From positions 1 to 64,000 of the forward strand of contig NZ_AJLL01000039.1 of the NCBI RefSeq assembly GCF_000317225.1: a stretch of 64,000 nucleotides of DNA, written 5' to 3'. The stretch is from Fischerella thermalis PCC 7521. Lineage in GTDB: Bacteria; Cyanobacteriota; Cyanobacteriia; Cyanobacteriales; Nostocaceae. This document shows, piece by piece, positions 56,928 to 64,000 of this stretch. The translations under genes and the position numbers were made by a program. The notes beneath the pieces are model-generated. The model saw nothing but the letters and a program-made list of their open reading frames with translations, was not told the origin of the DNA and searched no databases. The first letter of the stretch is position 1. Every line of letters begins with the position of its first letter.

Positions 56928-57230
56928 ATGACTAATCCAAATTTAAGAGCAGAATTAACAGAAAACTTAGATGAGGCGGAGTGGGATTGGCTAATTCCCC
57001 ACGCGCAAAGAGATGCAGTAATTGTGGTAGCAGTAGGATTAGATATATTGGATGTAGGTGTAGCTATTGCTAGTGATAATGTTTTAGAAGTCCAAAACTG
57101 GATTGATGAAGCATTGATTGCTAAACCATCTTTAGAGCAATTAGGTGAATGGAATAGCGATCGCACTAAGCGGTTTAATACTTTAATAGTCCAACCATTT
57201 GTATTAGTGCAAGAAAAATTGGCTGCATAA
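56928..57230 (+). CDS. DUF2288 family protein
   Basis: A 100-residue protein: ELTENLDEAEWDWLIPHAQRDAVIVVAVGLDILDVGVAIASDN, NWIDEALIAKPSLEQLGEW and FNTLIVQPFVLVQEKLA, matching the DUF2288 plan of a single small alpha/beta domain. Function unknown. The ATG lies inside an ATGACTA heptamer pair, so the true ribosome site is unclear. It follows the AI-2E transporter by 134 nt. Confidence 0.8.
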   Translation: MTNPNLRAELTENLDEAEWDWLIPHAQRDAVIVVAVGLDILDVGVAIASDNVLEVQNWIDEALIAKPSLEQLGEWNSDRTKRFNTLIVQPFVLVQEKLAA

Positions 57231-57268
57231 ATCTAGTGCTAGAACTAAAGTTCAAGGCTAATAGCTAA

Positions 57269-57286
57269 AGTCTACTTTAGTAGACT
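57269..57286 (+). terminator. Perfect 7-bp hairpin after DUF2288 gene
   Basis: AGTCTAC (57269-57275) and GTAGACT (57280-57286) with loop TTTA, then GAAAGATTTTAT. A second weak hairpin GCACA/TGTGC is at 57319-57334. Terminator role is tentative because the T-run is short. Confidence 0.4.
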
Positions 57287-57368
57287 GAAAGATTTTATAT
57301 TCAAATTTTGAGCAGGTTAGCACAGCTAGTTGTGCTAATCTACTCATTAGTAATTACCAATTATCCCA

Positions 57369-59444
57369 TTAATCAAACCCTTTCTCTATTTCTATGTCTT
57401 TGTATCGCTGTGTTGTTCTAGATTCAAGATTTACTAACGTCACTGTTTTGTCTCCATTGGCAGTTGCTAATATTTTGCCATCTGGGCTATAAGCAACACA
57501 ATAAATTGCACCTTCACCAATTGTAATATGATTAAGTTCTTCACCCGTATCTACCTGCCAAATTTTAAGATTTCCGTCGTAACTTCCACTAGCTAATTTT
57601 TTACCATCAGGGCTAAAAGCAACAGCATAAACTTCGTCATTATGTCCTGTGATATTACTAATTTCTCTACCAGTTTCCACATCCCAGAATCTAATAATTT
57701 TATCTTGATGACCACTAGCTAAAGTTGTGCCATCGGGGCTAAAACAAATAGAATAAATTCTCCCTAATGTACCAGATTTGCCTTTGAGAGTCAGAAATTT
57801 ATCTTGAGTTAGATGCCAAATTTTAATAGTTTGGTCGCGCTCACCACCACCACTAGCAACTAATCTATTATTAGGACTGAAAGCAACGCATAAAATTTCA
57901 TCTAGATGTCCTGTCAGTGTATATATTTCTTTTTGCTCATCTAGAGACCAAAGTTTAATAGTTTTATCTTGGCTACCACTAGCAATAATTTTACCGTTGG
58001 GGCTAAAAGCAACAGCATAAACCTTCTCTTTATGTCCGATAAAATTACAAATTTCTCTTTCTGTATCTACATCCCATAATTTAACCGTTTTGTCGTCATG
58101 ACCACAGGCTAAAACTTTACCATCAGGGCTAAAAGCAATTGAATTAACTTTCCCAGAAACTGTGAGAGTGCGGTTTTCCTGAGTATCTAAACGCCAGATT
58201 TTAATGGTTTTGTCATGACTACCACTAGCTAAAATCCTTTTTTCTGGCGCAACAGAATTGGGATGAAAAGCAACAGAAACAACTCGTTCTGTATGTCCTC
58301 GTAAGCTAGAGAGAGATTTGCTCTTTTGTATTTGTGTTGTTGGTGGTGCTATCTCAACTGGCGGTAAAGCTTGTGTTGTTCCAGTTTTTGCTGTTTCTGA
58401 TGGTTGAATATGTAAAATTGTATTTTGTGGTTGAGACTTAACTGGTGTTGGAATTGTAATTTTTACTTGGGGTTGTTTGACTTTTTCAGCTACTTCTTGA
58501 CTCAGACGCTGTTCTGTTTGAGTTAAAGACTCTGCTAAGTTCTGCATTTCGGTTTGCAGTAAAGCGATCGCATATTTAAATTCTTCTAATTGTTTTTCAG
58601 TATTTTTATTAAAGCCTTGTGTATAAGCATTTAGTTGAGTGACATATTGCCTCAAGGGTTGAATTTGCTGTTGAGTATTTGTATTTAACTGTTTTGTAAA
58701 ATTCTCAACTTGTTCTAAACGTTGATGAATAGCATCAAGTTTTGTTATGGGCTGTTGGCAATTAGTAGTGATTTTTTTTGTCTCAGCATCAAGTTCTCCT
58801 AATTGTTGTCTGAGTAGTTCAAATTGCTTTTGAGTACTGACATTTAACTGTTGAGTAAAATTGTTGAGTTGGGCAAAATTTTGTTTAAGAGGTTCTATTT
58901 GTTGGATACTTGTATATAACTGTTGAGTGTAGGTGTTGAGTTGGGCAAAATTTTGTTTAAGAGGTTCTATTTGTAGCTCAGTCGCCTTCATCAACTGTTG
59001 CCTAAATGTATCAAATTGCGCTAAACGCTGTTGATTAGAGTCAGTATTTTGCTCCTTTTGATTTTGTCGTAATTCTTCTATTTGTTGTTGAGTTGTTTGA
59101 CTTAATCTTTGTGTAAAGTCATCAAAGTTTTCTAAGCGCTGTCTAAAGGGATCAACCAATTGATCGAATTGGGCGATCGCATTTTGCCGATATTGCTCGT
59201 TTAAACGCTTCAATCGTTCCCGATTCGTGAGGTTTAAACCAAGGGCTACAGTTAAAGGAAATGCTGCGTAGACAACTTGTTGAGTGGCTGTAGCCGCCAA
59301 GGTTCCAATTGCGGAGGCGTATAAGGAAATATATTCAGTAACTTCTAGCCAGTGGAGTTTGGTCATATTTAGTGGACTGCTGTACTTGCGGCTGGGAGGT
59401 AAAACAGCTAGAACATGCAACGTAGTTTTAGGAGATATCTTCAT
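57369..59444 (-). CDS. Membrane-linked coiled-coil WD40 protein
   Basis: The 691-residue protein starts with a short region, a hydrophobic stretch (YISLYASAIGTLAATATQQVVYAAFPLTVALGL, about 38-70), a long Gln-rich coiled coil (about 75-320), then seven WD40 repeats (about 375-690), each with patterns such as VYAVAFSPDGKKLASGSYDGNLKIWQVD. The WD40 part forms one propeller, a protein-binding platform. Another possible start is the ATG of MTKLHWLE at residue 27. Function unknown. Confidence 0.8.
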   Translation of the reverse strand: MKISPKTTLHVLAVLPPSRKYSSPLNMTKLHWLEVTEYISLYASAIGTLAATATQQVVYAAFPLTVALGLNLTNRERLKRLNEQYRQNAIAQFDQLVDPFRQRLENFDDFTQRLSQTTQQQIEELRQNQKEQNTDSNQQRLAQFDTFRQQLMKATELQIEPLKQNFAQLNTYTQQLYTSIQQIEPLKQNFAQLNNFTQQLNVSTQKQFELLRQQLGELDAETKKITTNCQQPITKLDAIHQRLEQVENFTKQLNTNTQQQIQPLRQYVTQLNAYTQGFNKNTEKQLEEFKYAIALLQTEMQNLAESLTQTEQRLSQEVAEKVKQPQVKITIPTPVKSQPQNTILHIQPSETAKTGTTQALPPVEIAPPTTQIQKSKSLSSLRGHTERVVSVAFHPNSVAPEKRILASGSHDKTIKIWRLDTQENRTLTVSGKVNSIAFSPDGKVLACGHDDKTVKLWDVDTEREICNFIGHKEKVYAVAFSPNGKIIASGSQDKTIKLWSLDEQKEIYTLTGHLDEILCVAFSPNNRLVASGGGERDQTIKIWHLTQDKFLTLKGKSGTLGRIYSICFSPDGTTLASGHQDKIIRFWDVETGREISNITGHNDEVYAVAFSPDGKKLASGSYDGNLKIWQVDTGEELNHITIGEGAIYCVAYSPDGKILATANGDKTVTLVNLESRTTQRYKDIEIEKGFD

Positions 59445-59652
59445 CTTCTGCTAAGAAACTTCTCCAATCTGTGCCCAGAAATCCTCATTACCCACAACAG
59501 ATAAATAAAGGTAATGCCTGAAGCAGGATAATGGATTAACTTGTAGGGGTGTAAGGGTGTAGAGTGTGGCGGTGAAACTTGCTTAATGGAAACTGCCAAG
59601 AAGTAAGTGCGATCGCCCATACTAAAAAAGGGTGTAAGGTTGCTTTGAATGA

Positions 59653-60954
<1,302 letters not shown>

Positions 60955-60989
60955 AAGTGGTATCATGGGAAGTGATATCCATATATTTT

Positions 60990-61063
60990 GGGGCTGTAGC
61001 TCAGTTGGATAGAGCGAGCGCCTCCTAAGCGCTAGGTCGCCGGTTCGAGTCTGGCCAGTCCCG
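60990..61063 (+). tRNA. trnR-CCU: tRNA-Arg (anticodon CCU)
   Basis: A complete cloverleaf: acceptor GGGGCTG/CAGTCCC (one G-T pair), D-arm GCTC/GAGC, anticodon stem AGCGC/GCGCT with loop CTCCTAA (anticodon CCT, reads AGG), T-arm GCCGG/CTGGC with TTCGAGT loop, discriminator G. CCA is not encoded. No intron. Confidence 0.96.
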
Positions 61064-61295
61064 TAGTCTAAAAACTTTTATATATATAAAGTTGCATGAA
61101 CACTTTGCATCTGCCCCAATAGCAGCTAAAATCTAGCATCGAGTCAGCAACTATCTATTGTTGCTGAGCTTACTTGATTACTTGCAAAACAAGGAAATTA
61201 CCCAAAACCATACTTGGGAAAGCTTCTCCTGAATTTGCTAGGGTCAATTATTCTTTTTCAAGAAAAATTTTTGCAGCTGACGAACTGATAGAACC

Positions 61296-61868
61296 TTGAA
61301 AAAGCCACTGTTCAAAAATCTTTCTTCTCGGTTGATGATTCTCACCCTACCACTAATAACATTGTGGGGTTATAAGGAAATCCAAGGCCAATTTACACAA
61401 CCACAAGCGATTTTAGTCTTGGGTGGTTCCACAAAAAAATTAGAACGAGAAAAATTTACGGCAGATTTTGCTCGTAAACATCCCAACTTACCTATTTGGA
61501 TTTCTGGAGGTAGTCCGCCAACAGTGACAAGAAAAGTATTTGCCAAAGCAGGAATTCATCATCAACGCTTGCACTTAGATTATCGAGCTAATAATACAGT
61601 AGAAAACTTTACAACCCTAGTAGATGAATTAGAAAAAAATAATATCAAAAGTGTCTATTTAATCACTTCTGACTATCACATGAGACGCGCCAAAGTCATC
61701 GGTGAGATTGTTTTGGGTAGTCGAGGAATTACTTTTAAACCAGTGTCAGTTCCTTCTAGTAGTTCCCAACCAGAACCAATTGGTAAATCTATCCGCGATG
61801 GTGTGAGATCCTTAGTTTGGGTAGCAACTGGTTACACAGGTGGAGATGATTTGCCAGATAAAAATTGA
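61296..61868 (+). CDS. YdcF/SanA-family (DUF218) protein
   Basis: A 190-residue protein with a hydrophobic N-terminus (RLMILTLPLITLWGYKEI) that is a likely signal anchor, then the DUF218 core AILVLGGSTKKLEREKFTADFARKHP, WISGGSPP, NTVENFTTLVDEL and YLITSDYHMRRAKVIGE. The family includes E. coli YdcF (a SAM-binding protein) and SanA/ElyC, linked to envelope integrity. The TTG start at 61296 gives the best N-terminus, with no strong ribosome site. Confidence 0.8.
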   Translation: MKKPLFKNLSSRLMILTLPLITLWGYKEIQGQFTQPQAILVLGGSTKKLEREKFTADFARKHPNLPIWISGGSPPTVTRKVFAKAGIHHQRLHLDYRANNTVENFTTLVDELEKNNIKSVYLITSDYHMRRAKVIGEIVLGSRGITFKPVSVPSSSSQPEPIGKSIRDGVRSLVWVATGYTGGDDLPDKN

Positions 61869-62208
61869 AGTAGTTGAATTTCACAATTTACGCAAAAAAT
61901 AAAGAGATGGGGAGATGGGGAGATGGGGAGAGAATTTCCCCCTATAATCCCATTACATAATCCTCACCGTCCCTTCGTCCAAAGTATTAGTATTACGTTT
62001 GACTCCTTAGTGTCTTGGTGACTTGGTGGTTAATTCTACGCTGGGGGATTTTGGGCTAGTTGAGATTGCTCTCAAATAGAAGCTATTTATCTTTATGATG
62101 CTGAATAGCAATCAATAGTGACCGTCGAGAAGTTGTAAAATTTTTGTTAAATTGGCGAACATCTATATCAATTTATAGTTTCTCCATAGGCTTAGTAAGG
62201 TACTTAGC
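61869..62208. other. Gene-free leader of the phosphoketolase gene
   Basis: GGGGAGATGG triplicate at about 61906-61932, and a CTTAGTGTCTTGGTGACTTGGTGG phrase related to 8226-8247. The AT-rich part from 62090 should contain the promoter. No other gene. Confidence 0.5.
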
Positions 62209-64000
62209 ATGACGGCAACTACTTCCAAAGCAACTTCAGCGCTTCCCAATTTTTACGAAGGGATTCAATATTTTGGCGAAGCACCACCGGAATTTGAAAC
62301 GTATGGTGTAACTCCAGTTATAGAGTCAGGAAAAACAGCGATCGCCAATCCAGAAGAACCAGCAGCAGTATACCAAACCTTGCTCACTGCCGATGCTTTG
62401 CGTTATCTGACACTACAAATTACCGGAAGTAAAGCCTCTGGACACCCTGGTGGTTTCGCTTCGCAAGCGGAAGCCTATGCTGCTTTGGTCATGCTCGGTT
62501 ACAAAAATATTATTACGGAAGTGGGACACCATGCCCCCGGTTTTTATAGTGCCATGTTCTTGGATCGCTCCTTAGAAGACATGGGCATTTATACAGTACA
62601 ACAATTGTGCGATCGCTTTCGAGAAAAACATGGACTTTTGGGACACCTGTCTGGCTACATTCCCGGTATTCTCGCACCTGCCGGCCCTTTAGGACAAGGG
62701 CAACATTTTGCGATGGCTGCTGCGCTGTTGTATAAAGATAAACTATTTCCCTTCACCGTTGGCGATGGAGGACTCGGTGAACCCTATGTCATGAGTTCGA
62801 TGGCGCACTTCCACACCGCCTATCCCGGTGTGACAAACTTTCTACCAGTGTTGGTGTGGAATGGTTATAGCCAAGAACACCATAGTATGGTATCGATCAA
62901 AACCAACGAACAGATGATGTCCTACTGGCACGGTAACGGTTTTGAAGAAGTCGTGTTAGTCGATGCCAAAGATTTTGATGACAAAGACCAAGCAGGGGAT
63001 TACGTAGATAGTACTGCTTTTTCTTTCGCCCAACGCCTCGCTTTCACCCAAGCAGTACTTTTAGGTATAGATGAAGCGGCGCGATCGGCTTTGAGTGGTA
63101 AGCTAACTGTATTCATCATTAAACAACTCAAAGGCGCAGGCGTCCATGCCCGGGGTGCAAAGTCTCATAACCTTTATCCCAAAGACACACTGGATGCACC
63201 CCATATTGTCAACGCCTTGAAAGAACGTGCCTTACCTCTGGAAGCTTGGCAAATCGTACGGACAAACTGTGAACGTGCAGGCGGAGGTCCAGCCGCGAAA
63301 ACAGTAGTTACCGAATTTGAGTATCCTTTACCAGACTTGGGTGAATTGCCTTTAGAAGAATATGCTGTGGGTGGCGATCCCAAAGTTTCTACAACAGCAA
63401 TGGGACTTTTAGTGGCAAAAGTTGGACAAATCGATGAAAACTTCCTTGTCACCAACGCCGATGGTAACGAAGCATCAGGTATTGGTAACATCAACCAAGC
63501 ATTAAAAATTATCCACCCCACCACTGACGACTTATACAACCAAGCACCAGGCGGACAAGTTTACGAACCTCTGAATGAAGATGCTTGCGCTGGGTTAGCT
63601 GCGGCTTTGTCGTTGATGGGTGCTAGAAGTTTGTGGTGTTCCTACGAATCTTTTGCCATTAACGGTTTACCAATTTGGCAAACTGTCACCCAAGCAATGG
63701 CAGAATTGCGACGTCCCACTCCCTCGACAATTACATTATTTACCGCTGGCGCATTAGAACAAGGACGCAACGGTTGGACTCACCAACGTCCAGAAATTGA
63801 AGCTTACTTTGCTGCGATGATGCGAAATGGAAATGTCTTCCCATTGTTCCCGCCTGATGCTAACAGTATTCAAGTTTGTTATGACTGGGCATTGACAACA
63901 AAAAATAAGGGAATTGTCATCACTGCTAGTAAGTCGCCATTGCCAATTCGCACTACTTTTAATATGACTCGTCATGGGTTACAAGATGGTGCGGTAGTCT
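62209..64000 (+). CDS. Phosphoketolase-family enzyme (3' end outside window)
   Basis: The frame is open from ATG 62209, with AAGG 9-12 nt upstream, to the window edge: 597 codons. Thiamin-diphosphate enzyme features are visible: GHHAPGFYS, SGYIPGILAPAGPLGQGQHFAMAAAL, VGDGGLGEPYVMSSMAHFHTA, KGAGVHARGAKSHN, NADGNEASGI, YESFAINGLPIWQTVTQAM and EQGRNGWTHQRPEI. They match phosphoketolase, which cleaves xylulose-5-P or fructose-6-P to acetyl-phosphate. The N-terminal part differs from canonical Xfp (PGHGGP replaced by GHHAPG), so it is the divergent cyanobacterial type and activity should be confirmed. Confidence 0.8.
   Translation, partial: MTATTSKATSALPNFYEGIQYFGEAPPEFETYGVTPVIESGKTAIANPEEPAAVYQTLLTADALRYLTLQITGSKASGHPGGFASQAEAYAALVMLGYKNIITEVGHHAPGFYSAMFLDRSLEDMGIYTVQQLCDRFREKHGLLGHLSGYIPGILAPAGPLGQGQHFAMAAALLYKDKLFPFTVGDGGLGEPYVMSSMAHFHTAYPGVTNFLPVLVWNGYSQEHHSMVSIKTNEQMMSYWHGNGFEEVVLVDAKDFDDKDQAGDYVDSTAFSFAQRLAFTQAVLLGIDEAARSALSGKLTVFIIKQLKGAGVHARGAKSHNLYPKDTLDAPHIVNALKERALPLEAWQIVRTNCERAGGGPAAKTVVTEFEYPLPDLGELPLEEYAVGGDPKVSTTAMGLLVAKVGQIDENFLVTNADGNEASGIGNINQALKIIHPTTDDLYNQAPGGQVYEPLNEDACAGLAAALSLMGARSLWCSYESFAINGLPIWQTVTQAMAELRRPTPSTITLFTAGALEQGRNGWTHQRPEIEAYFAAMMRNGNVFPLFPPDANSIQVCYDWALTTKNKGIVITASKSPLPIRTTFNMTRHGLQDGAVV

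Noticed and set aside
61064-61295. Terminator directly after tRNA-Arg
   Set aside because: The AACTTT/AAAGTT arms near 61072-61092 have no T-run and are almost pure AT, so they may be chance.

Overview
The window is chromosomal DNA from a cyanobacterium, most likely a filamentous member of the Nostocales. The evidence is the photosynthetic gene content (isiA/isiB, a CP43'-PsaL fusion, psb34, ndhD/ndhF, rpaA, rbcR), the frequent HIP1 octamer GCGATCGC (for example 12151-12158, 12263-12270, 24192-24199), and many short heptanucleotide-type repeats between genes (ATGACTA/ATGACAA, CCCATTA and AACTAAC families). A Fischerella/Hapalosiphon-like genus is possible but not proven.

Layout. 1-1100: an IS701-family transposase running off the left edge, abutting a broken cas1 fragment and two degenerate CRISPR-like repeats. 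1394-3381: a YheT-like hydrolase and the circadian-output regulator rpaA. 3657-7777: an iron-stress cluster on the minus strand, in transcription order isiA, isiX-type CP43'-PsaL fusion, isiB flavodoxin, alpha/beta hydrolase. 8404-11274: a cupin, pgi and a RelE-like/antitoxin-like pair. 11471-13364: natC-natA amino-acid ABC genes. 13436-15361: an AT-rich island with a DNA adenine methyltransferase, an ArsR/DUF2087 regulator and a small HTH protein. 15546-21203: a glutathionyl-hydroquinone reductase, a Uma2 nuclease, a MidA-like methyltransferase, a 31-aa membrane ORF, a 3-hydroxyisobutyrate-dehydrogenase-like protein and a second DNA methyltransferase. 21248-28957: a TPR protein, psb34, a thiO-thiG fusion and citramalate synthase. 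29998-37539: a CruA-like lycopene cyclase, a coiled-coil protein, a beta-propeller protein and a TIGR03943/permease pair. 38130-42041: ndhD and ndhF. 42460-49963: an unusual thioredoxin, an NnrU protein, rbcR, a Cys-rich Ser/Thr kinase followed by a chimeric pseudogene and an intact membrane-anchored PstS-like protein, then a Crp-type regulator. 50229-56793: an ArgS-derived protein without catalytic core, a Cof-type phosphatase, polA and an AI-2E transporter family protein. 56928-64000: DUF2288, a WD40 protein, tocopherol cyclase, tRNA-Arg(CCU), a YdcF protein and a phosphoketolase that runs off the right edge.

Several genes fit together as photosynthesis and stress physiology: IsiA/IsiX antenna proteins and flavodoxin replace iron-rich components, NdhD/NdhF belong to NDH-1 cyclic electron flow, Psb34 assists photosystem II assembly, CruA and tocopherol cyclase make pigments and antioxidants, and RpaA and RbcR control light- and carbon-responsive transcription. 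The most unusual property of the window is how intergenic repeats have entered coding sequence. G-rich or palindromic repeat DNA sits in frame inside at least six otherwise recognisable genes, and heptamer repeats supply start codons or C-terminal tails to others. The best candidate for an incompletely described system is the four-cysteine Ser/Thr kinase next to PstS-like membrane-anchored binding proteins with no transporter genes nearby.
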